Notes: generated by a model from the letters alone, not told the origin. A stretch of 64,000 bases of DNA from Brachyspira intermedia PWS/A (GCF_000223215.1 NC_017243.1:1798001-1862000), one strand, 5' to 3'. Positions 1 to 9,898 are shown, numbered from the stretch's first letter. Numbers and translations are program-made.

Positions 1-1
1 G

Positions 2-2206
2 GCTTTCACTAATCAGCTTCTTGAAGGGCTTAATATTAAAATTAATGATAAAATGAAAATAGAAGTATTATATGACGAGCTTATAAATACTGCTGTTAAC
101 ATGATAAGTCCTTTATACCCTATGTATGATACAATAGCAGAAAAGCTTTATTTAATGAAAATATATAAAGAAACATGCGGATTAAAAAAAATAGGTTCAT
201 ATCCTCATATAAAAAATTTCTTAAAAAAAGGTATAAAATATAAAATATATGATAAGGATATAATTCAGCTTTTTACAGATAAAGAATTAGATAAAATAAA
301 TTCTATGATAGATCCTAACAGAGATTTATTATTCACATATAAAGGACTTGCAATATTCTATAAAAAATACTGTAAAAACATAGGAAACAAAAAATTAGAG
401 CTTCCTCAAATAACATATATGGTAGCTGCTATGTTTTCATTTTATGATGATTATTATAAAGGTGAAAATAAAGATAAATTAGAAATAAGCAAATCTGAAA
501 GACTTAAATATATAAAAAGAACTTATGATATGCTTTCAAGACATGAAATTACTTTTGCCACACCTAGAATAGCAAACAGTATGACAATAAAAGCACAATT
601 AGCTAGCTGTATATTAAACACACCTGCTGATGATACTTGGAGCTTGAATCAGACAGACGGAAATATGGCATTATATTCAAAATTTTCAGGTGGTATAGCT
701 TATGATGCTTCATATATAAGGGCAGCTGGTTCAACAATACAAACTAATAGAGGACGTTCTGACGGTCCTATACCTTTTATAAAAAGAGTTGAGCAAACTA
801 TATCATCATTCAATCAGGGCGGAGTTCGTAAAGGTGCATGCGTTATTACTTTTCCTTGGTGGCATTTGGATGTACTTGATTTGATTATGCTTAAAGATGC
901 AGGCGGTACTGAAGATACTAGAGCTAGGAAATTAGTTTATTCTATTAGGATAAGTAATATATTCAGAGAAAGAGTTAATAAAGACGGATATGTAACTTTA
1001 TTCGATCCTAAAGAAACTCCTCTTTTAAACGAAGAATACGGAAAAAATTTTGATGTTGCTTATATGTATTATGAAAGTAAATCTTCTATAAGAAAAAAGA
1101 AAATAAAAGCTAAAGATTTATTATTTCAAATATTAAAAGTGAGGCAGGAAACAGGAAACTTATATTTAACCTTTGTAGACAACATTAATGAACAGAATAT
1201 GGTTAATAAATTTGTAGGAGCTTCAAACCTCTGTCAGGAAATAGTAATACCTTCCTACCCTTCTAAACTCATAAAAGAAAAATATGTCATTAATGAAGAC
1301 GGAGAATATGAAATCATACAGAGAAAAAAAAGCGGTGAAATAGGTATATGTAATTTAGTTTCTGTAAATTTAATGTCTTGGGTAAATTTCTCACCTGAAA
1401 AGAAAAAATCATTCTGCTACACTCTTTTAAGAGGATGCGACAATATTATAGATACTCAATTCTACCCTGTTAAAGAAGGTGAAATTGCCAATAAAAAGAA
1501 CAGACCTATAGGAATAGGAGTTATCAATTATGCTAATTTACTTGCTTCAAATAAAATAAAATATACTGATAAAGAAGCTTTGGAATTTACAAATAAAGTT
1601 TTCGATGATTTATATTATCATATATACGAAGCATCTAATATACTAGCAAGAGAGAGAGGACCTTATAAAACTTTCAATGAATCCAAATGGAAAGAAGGAT
1701 TAACTCCATTTCATATATCATTATTAAACAACAATAAAAAGAATAATCTCAATGTAAGTGTAGATAAAGAGAAATGGGATAAACTTGCAGAAAATATAAA
1801 AAATAATGGTGTAAGATTTTCATTCCATGGAGCAATAGCCCCTACTGCTACATCAGGAAAAAGCGTATCAGCAACAGAAAGTATAGAACCTATAGTAGAT
1901 TTATTCTTTATAGAAGAAGGAATACAAACACTCCCTAGCTTAGTACCTAATATCAAAAAAAATAGAGAGTACTATGAAAGATGCTGGAATATTCCTGCAA
2001 AAACTATAATAGAGCTTGCTGCTGTAAGACAGAGATATATAGATCAGTCTCAATCATTGAATTTATATTATGTAAAACCTGATTCTGCTAAAGAGCTTTG
2101 GGACGATATTCAGTATGCTATGGATTTGGGATTAAAGACTCTTTATTATATGAAAACTCCTAAATCTAATTTCGAACTTGAAGAAGTTTGCGAATCATGC
2201 ACATAA
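2..2206 (+). CDS. nrdA: Class I ribonucleoside-diphosphate reductase, large (alpha) subunit, 5'-truncated by window
   Basis: Catalytic subunit that reduces ribonucleoside diphosphates to deoxyribonucleotides. The reading frame is open to the left edge, so the true start and probably an ATP-cone lie outside; the first in-window ATG (53) is internal. Counting from that ATG, the motif N-L-C-Q-E at 392-396 carries the thiyl-radical cysteine (C394), SCIL holds C186 and GIC holds C433, matching the family's redox pair. The C-terminus ends in a Cys-x-x-Cys tail (CESC) that passes reducing equivalents to the active site. C394 to C433 is longer than in E. coli NrdA, indicating a small insertion. No beta subunit lies in the window. 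A perfect hairpin follows the stop. Confidence 0.9.
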   Translation, partial: AFTNQLLEGLNIKINDKMKIEVLYDELINTAVNMISPLYPMYDTIAEKLYLMKIYKETCGLKKIGSYPHIKNFLKKGIKYKIYDKDIIQLFTDKELDKINSMIDPNRDLLFTYKGLAIFYKKYCKNIGNKKLELPQITYMVAAMFSFYDDYYKGENKDKLEISKSERLKYIKRTYDMLSRHEITFATPRIANSMTIKAQLASCILNTPADDTWSLNQTDGNMALYSKFSGGIAYDASYIRAAGSTIQTNRGRSDGPIPFIKRVEQTISSFNQGGVRKGACVITFPWWHLDVLDLIMLKDAGGTEDTRARKLVYSIRISNIFRERVNKDGYVTLFDPKETPLLNEEYGKNFDVAYMYYESKSSIRKKKIKAKDLLFQILKVRQETGNLYLTFVDNINEQNMVNKFVGASNLCQEIVIPSYPSKLIKEKYVINEDGEYEIIQRKKSGEIGICNLVSVNLMSWVNFSPEKKKSFCYTLLRGCDNIIDTQFYPVKEGEIANKKNRPIGIGVINYANLLASNKIKYTDKEALEFTNKVFDDLYYHIYEASNILARERGPYKTFNESKWKEGLTPFHISLLNNNKKNNLNVSVDKEKWDKLAENIKNNGVRFSFHGAIAPTATSGKSVSATESIEPIVDLFFIEEGIQTLPSLVPNIKKNREYYERCWNIPAKTIIELAAVRQRYIDQSQSLNLYYVKPDSAKELWDDIQYAMDLGLKTLYYMKTPKSNFELEEVCESCT

Positions 2207-2219
2207 AAAGTAAACATAA

Positions 2220-2262
2220 TTAAGTTAACATATCAACAAAATATGTTAACTTAATATGTTTT
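2220..2262 (+). terminator. Rho-independent terminator after nrdA
   Basis: A perfect 14-bp inverted repeat (2220-2233 with 2241-2254, loop CAACAAA) is followed by TATGTTTTTAT. The stem is A+T-rich but long, and it lies 14 bases after the nrdA stop. Confidence 0.75.
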
Positions 2263-2352
2263 TATAATATTCTTCTATAATATATATCCCCGTATAGTTT
2301 ATAAAAAAATATCAAAATTTAAATTAAATTTCAATTTTTGTATTGACATAAT

Positions 2353-2375
2353 GTTTTTTTTAGTATATAAGGTGT
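2353..2375 (+). promoter_or_regulatory. Promoter of the phosphate operon (putative)
   Basis: TTGACA is followed about 17 bases later by TATAAG, upstream of pstS. No Pho-type operator was recognised. Confidence 0.5.
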
Positions 2376-2425
2376 GCGTTAATTTTCACAATTAACAAAA
2401 AATTATTTCGGAGTGAATCAATATT

Positions 2426-3231
2426 ATGAAAAAAATTTTGATTTTCTTAAGCCTTATAAGTATGTTAATACTTATTTCCTGCGGAGGCGGTGCTTCAAGT
2501 GCTACTGATATAGTTATAACAGGTTCCTCTTCAGTTTCTCCATTGATGTTCAAATTGGCAGCAAAATTTGAAGAGCTTAATCCTGATTATACTGTAACAG
2601 TAGAAACATCAGATTCTACTATTGGAGTTCAAGACACTATAAACGGCAACAACAATATAGGTATGGCTTCAAGAAATTTGAAAGAAGATGAGTTAACCGG
2701 CTTAGATACTTATTTATTATGTCAAGATGGTATAGTAATAATCGCTAACAAAGATTCTGAAATTACTCAGATAAGCGAAGAAGAATTATACAATCTTTAT
2801 ATGAATAATACAGCTATAGGCAATATAACTAAATCTATTTCAAGAGAAGACGGATCAGGTACTAGAAGTGCATTTACTGATTTAACTTCTGTAGGAAAAG
2901 AAAATCCATTACCTTCTACTGTTGAAATATTGGATGGAACAGGAAAGGTAAAAACCTCAGTTATGAGCGATGCTTCAAAAATAGGTTATATCTCTTTGGG
3001 TTCTATTGATGATACAATAAAGCCTTTAGCTTATAAAGCAAAAGGACAAAATGAATATGTATCTGCTTCAGTAGAAAATATACAAAGTGATACATACAAA
3101 CTTTATCGTCCTTTTTATATATTTACAAAAAAGGAATTGAACTTGATGAAGGGACTAAGGCTTTCTTAGACTTCATTAATAGTGAAGCAGGGAAAACGGT
3201 TATAAATGAAAATGGCTATGTAGCTAGCTAA
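2426..3231 (+). pseudogene. pstS: Phosphate-binding lipoprotein PstS with a -1 frameshift near the C-terminus
   Basis: Periplasmic phosphate receptor that feeds the Pst importer. A lipoprotein signal ends at Cys19 (LIS-C) and is followed by the PstS fold opening (TGSSSVSPL) and a phosphate-loop-like SREDGSGTRSAF segment. In the initial frame the protein stops at 3169 after 247 residues with an atypical tail. The next frame continues D-E-G-T-K-A-F-L-D-F-I-N and ends E-N-G-Y-V-A-S at 3231, a normal PstS C-terminus. The junction is a run of six A at 3127-3132; seven A would restore the frame. This may be a real mutation, an assembly error or transcriptional slippage. It is first in pstS-pstCA-pstB-phoU. 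Confidence 0.8.
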
Positions 3232-3245
3232 TTAGAAAATTAATA

Positions 3246-3284
3246 AGTCGATGTACAATGATTTTTGTATATCGGCTTTTTTAT
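3246..3284 (+). terminator. Hairpin terminator between pstS and the permease gene
   Basis: AGTCGATGTACAA pairs with TTGTATATCGGCT (one G-T pair) and is followed by TTTTTTA. It would keep the receptor transcript more abundant than the permease transcript, a usual arrangement for binding-protein operons. Confidence 0.8.
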
Positions 3285-3346
3285 TTTCTGTCAGCTGCAA
3301 CAAAACAAACAACACAAAACAAAAAATCAATAATTAGGATATAATT

Positions 3347-5152
3347 TTGAATAACAATATTAATAAACATATACGAAATGAAATAATAGATAATATTATG
3401 AAATATGTATTTTTTATATGTTCTATATTTTCAGTTATAGTTGTATTTTCAATATGTATTTTTATATTTATCTATAGCCTTCCAATATTCAAAGAAACAG
3501 GATTTTTGAAATTTGTTTTCGGAATGGATTGGTCGCCTTCATCAAAACATTTTGGTATATTTCCAATGATAGTAGGCTCTGTATATATAACTATTCTCTC
3601 CACTCTATTAGGCGGAGGATTTGGTTTCTTTACAGCAGTTTATATATCAATGTTTGCACCAAATAAATTAAAAGTGATATTATCTCAGGTAATAGATTTG
3701 CTTGCAGGAATTCCATCAATAGTTTACGGCTTTTTTGGAATGTCTGTATTAGTACCATTTCTAAAAAAGATTTCTCCAAACGATATAGGCGAAGGAGTAT
3801 TGGCTAGTTCTATAATACTTGCAGTGATGATACTTCCAACAATAACATCTATTACAAAATATAATTTAGAAGCAGTTTATAAATATTACTATGACGGTGC
3901 TAGAGCTTTAGGAAATACACATTCTCAAGCTGTCTTTGGTGTTATAGTAAAAGCTGCTAAGTCTGGTATATTTTCGGCTATAGTTCTAGGTATGGGAAGA
4001 GCTATAGGAGAAACTATGGCAGTTATGATGGTGGCTGGAAATGCTCCTTTTATACCTCAGGATTTATTCTCATATTTCAGAACTATGACTATTAATATAG
4101 CTTTAGAAATGGGATATGCTACAGGTATACATAGATCCGCATTGATTGGAACTGCTTTTGTATTACTTTTATTTATACTTATAATAAATATAATACTATC
4201 TCTTTTGAAAAGAAATAATTTATATTTTTCATTTTCATTTACTAGCCTTTTTAAAAAGAATAAAGAATTAAAAACTGATATTAATAACTTTTCTTTTAAA
4301 AATTACGAAATGAAAATGCAGACAATAAAGGGTGATATGCTAAAATATATTTCAATATTTGCAACTGCAGTATCAACTTTATTTTTAATATTTATAGTAG
4401 TATTTATACTTGTAAGAGGACTTCCTCATATAACATTAAATCTTTTGTTTGGAAAGAGTAATAATTCACAGATGACGCTTCTTCCTGCAATAGTTTCTAC
4501 TTCTATGATGCTTTTTATGTCATTAATAATAGCAATTCCATTAGGTGTTTTTGCCGCTATTTATTTGACTGAATATTCAAAAGCAAAAAGCAAACTAATA
4601 TCTTTAATAAGAATATTTACCGACAGTTTATCAGGAATTCCTTCAATAGTGTTCGGGCTTTTTGGTATGCTTGTATTTGCTAATTTATTGGGTATAGGAA
4701 GAAGTATATTAGCAGGTTCTTTAACATTAGTTTTAATAATACTGCCATCTATAATAAGGCAGACAGAAGAAACTTTGATGTCAATTCCTGCAAGTTTAAG
4801 AGAAGGAAGTTTAGCACTTGGAGCATCTAAAGTGAGGACTATATTTCAAATAGTTCTTCCATGCGGATTTTCAGGAATTATGACTTCTGTTATTTTAAGT
4901 ATAGGAAGGATAGTAGGAGAAAGTGCCGCTTTGATATATACAGCTGGTGCAGTACGATATATGCCAAAAGGTTATTTGAGTTCAGGAAGTTCATTTTCAG
5001 TTATGATGTGGATGTTCTCAAGTGAGGGTTTATATATCAATCAAACTTTCGCTACAGCTAGTATATTACTTATTATGATTATAGTTCTTAATGCTTTATT
5101 ATTCTTTGTAAATAAAAAGTTAAAAAGGATTATTAATTTTAAGACTATATAA
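3347..5152 (+). CDS. pstCA: Fused phosphate ABC permease PstC-PstA
   Basis: Membrane channel of the phosphate importer. One 601-residue protein contains two permease halves. Residues about 1-300 are PstC-like, with an EAA-type loop around GARALGNTHSQAV. Residues about 330-601 are PstA-like, with loop REGSLALGASKVRTI. Each half carries a D-x-x-[AS]-GIPSIV motif (DLLAGIPSIV, DSLSGIPSIV) and its own set of hydrophobic segments. The linker around 300-330 is lysine-rich, hence probably cytoplasmic. The start is a TTG with an AGGAT-like ribosome site upstream. Most bacteria encode PstC and PstA separately. pstB follows after 13 bases. Confidence 0.92.
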   Translation: MNNNINKHIRNEIIDNIMKYVFFICSIFSVIVVFSICIFIFIYSLPIFKETGFLKFVFGMDWSPSSKHFGIFPMIVGSVYITILSTLLGGGFGFFTAVYISMFAPNKLKVILSQVIDLLAGIPSIVYGFFGMSVLVPFLKKISPNDIGEGVLASSIILAVMILPTITSITKYNLEAVYKYYYDGARALGNTHSQAVFGVIVKAAKSGIFSAIVLGMGRAIGETMAVMMVAGNAPFIPQDLFSYFRTMTINIALEMGYATGIHRSALIGTAFVLLLFILIINIILSLLKRNNLYFSFSFTSLFKKNKELKTDINNFSFKNYEMKMQTIKGDMLKYISIFATAVSTLFLIFIVVFILVRGLPHITLNLLFGKSNNSQMTLLPAIVSTSMMLFMSLIIAIPLGVFAAIYLTEYSKAKSKLISLIRIFTDSLSGIPSIVFGLFGMLVFANLLGIGRSILAGSLTLVLIILPSIIRQTEETLMSIPASLREGSLALGASKVRTIFQIVLPCGFSGIMTSVILSIGRIVGESAALIYTAGAVRYMPKGYLSSGSSFSVMMWMFSSEGLYINQTFATASILLIMIIVLNALLFFVNKKLKRIINFKTI

Positions 5153-5165
5153 AAAAGGATAAAAA

Positions 5166-5963
5166 ATGAATAATGAAATAAATAATGAATTAAACTTTGA
5201 TTTTGATACGGATAAGATTATTAAAGTTAAAGATTTAGATTTATATTATGAATCTTTTCAGGCTTTGAAAAAAATTAATATAGATATAGACAAAAACAGT
5301 GTAACAGCTTTTATAGGACCTTCAGGCTGCGGTAAATCTACTCTTTTAAAAACTTTCAATAGAATGAATGACTTAGTGCCAAAATGCAGAGTTGAAGGAA
5401 ACATAGAAATAGCAGGAGTTGATATATACAATAAACATATAAATGTATCATACTTAAGAAAAAACGTAGGAATGGTATTTCAGAAATCAAATCTTTTTGC
5501 TATGAGCGTTTATGATAATATAGCTTATGGACCTAGAACATTCGGCATAAAAAAGAAATCTCAATTAGATGAAATAGTTGAATACAGTTTAACAAAGGCA
5601 GCTATTTGGGACGATATAAAAGACAGATTAAATAAAAATGCTTTAGGACTTTCAGGAGGTCAGCAGCAAAGATTATGCATTGCAAGAGCTTTATCTGTTA
5701 ATCCAAAAATACTTCTTATGGACGAGCCTACAAGTGCATTAGACCCTATAAGTACAGGTAAAATAGAAGACCTTATAAATGAATTAAAAAATGAATATAC
5801 TATAGTAATAGTAACTCATAATATGCAACAGGCTATGAGGGTATCAGATAAAACAGCTTTCTTCTTATTTGGTGAAATTGTAGAATACACTGATACAGAA
5901 GAAATATTCTCTAAACCTAAAGATGAAAGAACTGAAAAATATATTACAGGAAGATTCGGTTAA
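5166..5963 (+). CDS. pstB: Phosphate ABC transporter ATPase PstB
   Basis: Drives phosphate uptake by ATP hydrolysis on the cytoplasmic face of the PstCA permease. Walker [10 protein letters not shown], signature [15 protein letters not shown] and Walker [13 protein letters not shown] are intact. PstB-type features include FNRMNDLVP after Walker A and the switch histidine in [13 protein letters not shown]. At 265 residues it has the usual length. It lies between the permease and phoU. Confidence 0.96.
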   Translation: MNNEINNELNFDFDTDKIIKVKDLDLYYESFQALKKINIDIDKNSVTAFIGPSGCGKSTLLKTFNRMNDLVPKCRVEGNIEIAGVDIYNKHINVSYLRKNVGMVFQKSNLFAMSVYDNIAYGPRTFGIKKKSQLDEIVEYSLTKAAIWDDIKDRLNKNALGLSGGQQQRLCIARALSVNPKILLMDEPTSALDPISTGKIEDLINELKNEYTIVIVTHNMQQAMRVSDKTAFFLFGEIVEYTDTEEIFSKPKDERTEKYITGRFG

Positions 5964-6046
5964 TTAATAATTTATTATCATTGCTTAATATAAGCTTTTA
6001 TTTTTAAATTAGGTAATTATAACAACAATAAAAAATGGAGATAAAA

Positions 6047-6691
6047 ATGAAAAAATTTGAAGAAGAATTAAATAAATTGATAGAACATGTTACTGAAGCA
6101 GGTGACATGATATTAGAGGCTTTAAGAAATTCTACTAAAGCATTAACTAATGGAGATATTGAACTTGCAAATCAAGTAATAGAAAATGACAGAAACATAA
6201 ATAGAATGTCATACAAAATAGAAAGCTCATCTTTGAAAATGCTTTTATTAGAACACCCTGTTGCTACAGATTTAAGAATAGTATCATCAGCATTAAAGAT
6301 AGCTACAGATTTAGAGAGAATCGGAGATCAGGCTAAGGATATATGCGATTTACTTAGATTCTTATTGGAAGGAAATATATATAAAAAAAATCTTGATATT
6401 ATAATAGAGATGTCAAACATAATAGAATATATGATAACTAATTGTCTAAATGCTTTCAAAGAAAAAAATGCTGAACTTTCAAAAAATGTTATAGCAAAAG
6501 ATGATGAGGTTGACAAGCTATTCTATAAAATGCGTGATTCTATGGTAGAACTTATTAAAAGCGGTGCTGAAAATGCTGATCAGGCTATATACTTAATGAT
6601 GATAGCTAAATATTTTGAGAAGATGGGAGATCATGCAGAAAATATAGCTAAATGGGTTTACTATTACAGTACAGGCGAAAGATTTAAATAA
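6047..6691 (+). CDS. phoU: Phosphate transport regulator PhoU
   Basis: Cytoplasmic helical protein that couples Pst transport to phosphate signalling and restrains uptake. It has two PhoU three-helix repeats with metal-contacting E/D-x-x-x-D motifs (ATDLERIGDQAKDI and YFEKMGDHAENIAKWV). I place the start at 6047 because GGAG at 6037-6040 is correctly spaced for it; an in-frame ATG at 6035 would overlap that ribosome site. The product is 214 residues, normal for PhoU. No PhoR/PhoB pair is nearby. Confidence 0.93.
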   Translation: MKKFEEELNKLIEHVTEAGDMILEALRNSTKALTNGDIELANQVIENDRNINRMSYKIESSSLKMLLLEHPVATDLRIVSSALKIATDLERIGDQAKDICDLLRFLLEGNIYKKNLDIIIEMSNIIEYMITNCLNAFKEKNAELSKNVIAKDDEVDKLFYKMRDSMVELIKSGAENADQAIYLMMIAKYFEKMGDHAENIAKWVYYYSTGERFK

Positions 6692-6708
6692 TAATTATTT
6701 ATATAAAA

Positions 6709-6748
6709 AAACTCCTAACTTCATATAGTTGTTAGGAGTTATTTTTTA
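6709..6748. terminator. Bidirectional terminator between phoU and the convergent ABC operon
   Basis: AACTCCTAAC pairs with GTTAGGAGTT around an 11-base loop, with A-rich and T-rich flanks that supply U-tracts in both directions. It serves phoU (+) and the ABC ATPase gene (-). Confidence 0.88.
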
Positions 6749-6772
6749 TATTTTAATTTAATTATATTTTAA

Positions 6773-7561
6773 TTATGATAATAATAATTTATCGCTTAAA
6801 GAACCGTCAGCAGTTTCAAATTTCTTGAGCAAGTCAGCTATCTCTAAAGATTTTTTCTCTTCACCTGAAACATCATATATAATGTTACCATCATTCATCA
6901 TTATAAGTCTGTTTCCGTAATGAATAGCATCTTTAATATTATGAGTAACCATAAATGCTGTGAGTTTATCTTCTCTAATGATTTCTTCTGTTAAATCTAA
7001 TACTCTTTTAGCTGTTTTTGGGTCAAGTGCCGCAGTATGTTCATCTAATAATAAAAGTCTTGGTTTTTTAAGAGTAGCCATAAGCAAAGTTAATGCCTGT
7101 CTTTGTCCTCCTGATAAAAGCCCTACTTTTGATTGAAGCCTTGTTTCAAGTCCTAAATCAAGCCTTTTTAATTTTTCAACATACTCTTCTCTTTCAGCTT
7201 TTGTTATACCCCATCTTAAAGTTCTTCTTTTACCTTTTCTTTTAGCAAGTGCCAAATTCTCTTCTATACCCATATTAGAAGCGGTACCAACCATAGGATC
7301 TTGGAAAACTCTGCCGAAAAGTCCTGCCCTTGCATACTCTTTCTTATCTGTGATATCTACTCCGTCAACTGATATTGTACCATAATCAACTTCATAAACT
7401 CCGGCAATTAAATTGAGAAGAGTGGATTTTCCTGCTCCGTTTCCTCCTATAACTGTTACAAAATCTCCGTCATTTAATTTAAGATTAACACCTTTAATGG
7501 CTTTTTTCTCTGTGATAGTGCCTCTATTAAATGTTTTATAAACTTCTTTTAATTCTAACAT
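6773..7561 (-). CDS. ABC transporter ATPase of the TrpXYZ/ABC_sub_bind type
   Basis: ATPase that energises the neighbouring permease. Walker A GGNGAGKST, signature LLSGGQRQALTLLMA and Walker B LLLLDEHTAALD are present; the D-E-H after Walker B is typical of the LivG/TrpZ-like branch. Its partners are a LivH-like permease and an ABC_sub_bind lipoprotein, the set described for small aromatic or nucleobase-like ligands (TrpXYZ); the actual substrate is not visible. The start at 7561 follows a G-rich ribosome site; an upstream TTG (7573) is also possible. Product 262 residues. Confidence 0.88.
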   Translation of the reverse strand: MLELKEVYKTFNRGTITEKKAIKGVNLKLNDGDFVTVIGGNGAGKSTLLNLIAGVYEVDYGTISVDGVDITDKKEYARAGLFGRVFQDPMVGTASNMGIEENLALAKRKGKRRTLRWGITKAEREEYVEKLKRLDLGLETRLQSKVGLLSGGQRQALTLLMATLKKPRLLLLDEHTAALDPKTAKRVLDLTEEIIREDKLTAFMVTHNIKDAIHYGNRLIMMNDGNIIYDVSGEEKKSLEIADLLKKFETADGSLSDKLLLS

Positions 7562-7576
7562 AAACGCCCCCAAATA

Positions 7577-8482
7577 TTATTTTCTTTTTCCGCCTACTAC
7601 TCTTGTAACTTTTCTATTAATTACAGGCACTGAAAGAGCAATGGCAACTATTATAGCAGTAAGAAGTTTTAAATCTGTAGCCTTTAATCCCAATTGAAGA
7701 ACTATAGCTATTATTATTCTGTATATTATAGAACCCATTACAACAGAAGCCAATTTGTACCAAAATGAGAATCTATTACCGAATACAACCTCCCCTATTA
7801 TAACAGAGGCAAGCCCTATAACTATAGTACCAGTTCCCATACCTACATCAGCATATCCCTGACTTTGAGTAACCAAAGCACCGGATAAAGCAACCAAAGC
7901 ATTTGATATCATAAGTCCTATTATTTTCATAACATTAGTATCAACGCCTAATGCCCTAATCATTCTCTCATTATTACCTGTAGCTCTTATAGCACAACCC
8001 ATTTCTGTACCAAAAAACCAATACATCAAAGCTATTATTATTACAGAGAATATAAATCCTACAAGCAAATCTGATAATACTTTACTCAATGAAAGCATAT
8101 TTTGAATAATAGTTAAAGAAGTATCCATTCCTAAAAGCGGTATATTGGGTCTGTTGCCCATAACTCTAATATTAATAGAATATAATGCAATCATTGTAAG
8201 AATTCCAGCCAATATTCCAGGTATCTGCAATTTAGTATTTAAAAAGCCTGTTACAAATCCAGCCAAAGAACCTGCCAAAAAAGCAAAAAACAAAGTTATA
8301 AAAGGATTCATACCATTAGATATAAGTATAGCACTTACTGCACCGCCTAAAGCAAAACTTCCATCAACAGTCAAATCCGGAAAATCCAAAACCTTAAATG
8401 TAATATAAACCCCAAGAGTCATTATTCCCCAAATGATCCCCTGAGATGCTGCACCTTCTATTGCTAAAAAAATCCCTTCCAT
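7577..8482 (-). CDS. ABC transporter permease, LivH/BMP-like
   Basis: Polytopic inner-membrane permease with about eight to nine hydrophobic segments. It starts MEGIFLAIEGAASQGIIWG and carries a family-typical conserved stretch G-V-Y-I-T-F-K-V-L-D-F-P-D-L-T-V-D-G-S near residue 30. The start at 8482 has GAGG eight bases upstream; a TTG at 8512 would add ten residues without a better site. The gene ends 15 bases before the ATPase start. The lysine/arginine-rich tail (NRKVTRVVGGKRK) is cytoplasmic. It pairs with the ABC_sub_bind lipoprotein gene upstream. Confidence 0.88.
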   Translation of the reverse strand: MEGIFLAIEGAASQGIIWGIMTLGVYITFKVLDFPDLTVDGSFALGGAVSAILISNGMNPFITLFFAFLAGSLAGFVTGFLNTKLQIPGILAGILTMIALYSINIRVMGNRPNIPLLGMDTSLTIIQNMLSLSKVLSDLLVGFIFSVIIIALMYWFFGTEMGCAIRATGNNERMIRALGVDTNVMKIIGLMISNALVALSGALVTQSQGYADVGMGTGTIVIGLASVIIGEVVFGNRFSFWYKLASVVMGSIIYRIIIAIVLQLGLKATDLKLLTAIIVAIALSVPVINRKVTRVVGGKRK

Positions 8483-8534
8483 TATACAAACCTCTATTAT
8501 TGCTGATTTCAATATGTGATAATTATTACAATAA

Positions 8535-8582
8535 AAATTGGGGGTAGAATCCTTATTAAATATTAAAGATTCTCCCTCAATT
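8535..8582 (-). terminator. Intercistronic hairpin / partial terminator between lipoprotein and permease genes
   Basis: On the minus strand AATTGAGGGAGAATC pairs with GATTCTACCCCCAATT (one mismatch), followed by TTTTAT. It would let most transcripts stop after the binding-protein gene, giving excess receptor over permease. Confidence 0.6.
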
Positions 8583-8610
8583 CTTATATTTTATTTAATT
8601 TTAATATTTA

Positions 8611-9582
8611 TTACTTATTATATAATGATTCTGGTATTGTTATTCCAATGCTATTAACCATATTAGTATTAACTACCAAATCAAAAGTTTTTAATGTTTC
8701 TATAGGCATAGTTGCAGGCTTTTTTTCTCCTTTTAATATAGCAACTGCCTGAGTAGCTGTCAATTTTCCAAGTTCATAATAGCTTATAGCATAAGTAGCA
8801 GTACCTCCAAGCATAGTCATACCGCCCTCGCCGCAAACTACAGGAAGTTTAGCAGGTTCAGCAACTAAAGCAACTGTAGCCATACCAGCTGCAATCATAT
8901 TGTCAGTTGGCGTATAAATAGCTTCAACTTTTCCAACTACACTTTGAACAACCTGCTGTATTTCATTAGCAGATGTTACTGTTGCATCTATATATTTTAT
9001 TCCCATAGAATCTAATTTCTTTTTTGCTATATCCATTTGGAATACAGAATTCTGTTCGCTTGAACAATATAAAAGTCCTACTGTTTTTAAATTAGGAGTA
9101 ATTTCATTTAATAATTCTATTTGAGCTTCTACAGGTGTTAAATCAGAAGTACCTGAAACATTTCCTCCGGGTGCATTATTATCAGCAACGAGCTTTGCTG
9201 CTGCCGGATCTGTAACTGCTGTAACAAGTATAGGTATATCTTTTGTCATATTTGCAACTGCCTGAGCTGCTGGTGTTGCTATTGCCAAAATCAAATCACT
9301 TTTATCATTAACGAACTTTTGTCCTATAGTTACACAGTTAGCCTGTTCGCCTTGAGCATTTTGATAATCTATAATAATATTTTTACCATCTTCATATCCT
9401 GCTTCTTTAAGTCCATCAACAAAACCTCTGTATGAAGCGTCTAATGCATCATGTTCTATTAATTGAAGTATTCCGATTTTTAATACTTTATCTCCTGCTG
9501 CATTAGAATTAGAACCTCCTGAAGAACAGGAAATAAATATCATTGATGTTATGATAAATAAAGAATATAGATATTTTTTCAT
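8611..9582 (-). CDS. ABC_sub_bind family substrate-binding lipoprotein
   Basis: Extracytoplasmic ligand receptor for the ABC importer encoded downstream. The lipoprotein signal ends at Cys19 (FIS-C), followed by a Gly/Ser/Asn linker. The mature part (KIGILQLIEHDALDASYRGF, later AIATPAAQAVANMTKDIPI and TAVTDPAAAKLV) is characteristic of the PF04392 type used by TrpX. I chose ATG 9582 because AGGAG lies eight bases upstream; TTG 9588 would crowd that site. Product 323 residues. A near-consensus promoter lies just upstream. Confidence 0.9.
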   Translation of the reverse strand: MKKYLYSLFIITSMIFISCSSGGSNSNAAGDKVLKIGILQLIEHDALDASYRGFVDGLKEAGYEDGKNIIIDYQNAQGEQANCVTIGQKFVNDKSDLILAIATPAAQAVANMTKDIPILVTAVTDPAAAKLVADNNAPGGNVSGTSDLTPVEAQIELLNEITPNLKTVGLLYCSSEQNSVFQMDIAKKKLDSMGIKYIDATVTSANEIQQVVQSVVGKVEAIYTPTDNMIAAGMATVALVAEPAKLPVVCGEGGMTMLGGTATYAISYYELGKLTATQAVAILKGEKKPATMPIETLKTFDLVVNTNMVNSIGITIPESLYNK

Positions 9583-9635
9583 AATCAAACTCCTATTTTT
9601 AATAGAAAAAATTTTTTAAGAAACTATATACAGTA

Positions 9636-9663
9636 ATTATACTACATATAATAATAATGTCAA
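9636..9663 (-). promoter_or_regulatory. Promoter of the ABC_sub_bind operon
   Basis: Minus-strand TTGACA (9658-9663), 16-base spacer, TATAAT (9636-9641), about 55 bases before the ATG. It is close to the sigma-70 consensus. The rest of 9664-9830 is A+T-rich with nothing recognised. Confidence 0.8.
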
Positions 9664-9829
9664 TTAATAATTATCATATTATTAATATATCAAAATAGTT
9701 TTTGAAAAATAAAATATAGTTATTATATAGGATTTTATTGAAGTATATAAGATAATTTTTGTAACATAAATATCTAGTCTATATTAAATGTATTAATAAT
9801 ATTTTTAATCTTTACATATAAAGTTACTT

Positions 9830-9898
9830 GATATAATATAGTTTAAATATATAAAAATGGAATCTTTATTAAATAGCTTTTAATTAAAAATTTAGATA
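9830..9898 (+). other. Collapsed leader of a decayed B12-locus copy
   Basis: The segment ACTTGATATAATATAG (9827-9842) matches the promoter region at 10301-10336 with about 19 bases lost between short ATATA repeats. The riboswitch core is missing. A stretch like the end of the intact leader (TTTATTAAA...AATTAAAAATTTA) follows and joins directly to the 3' part of a lipoprotein gene. It looks like a duplicate of 10300-11612 eroded by internal deletions. Confidence 0.65.
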
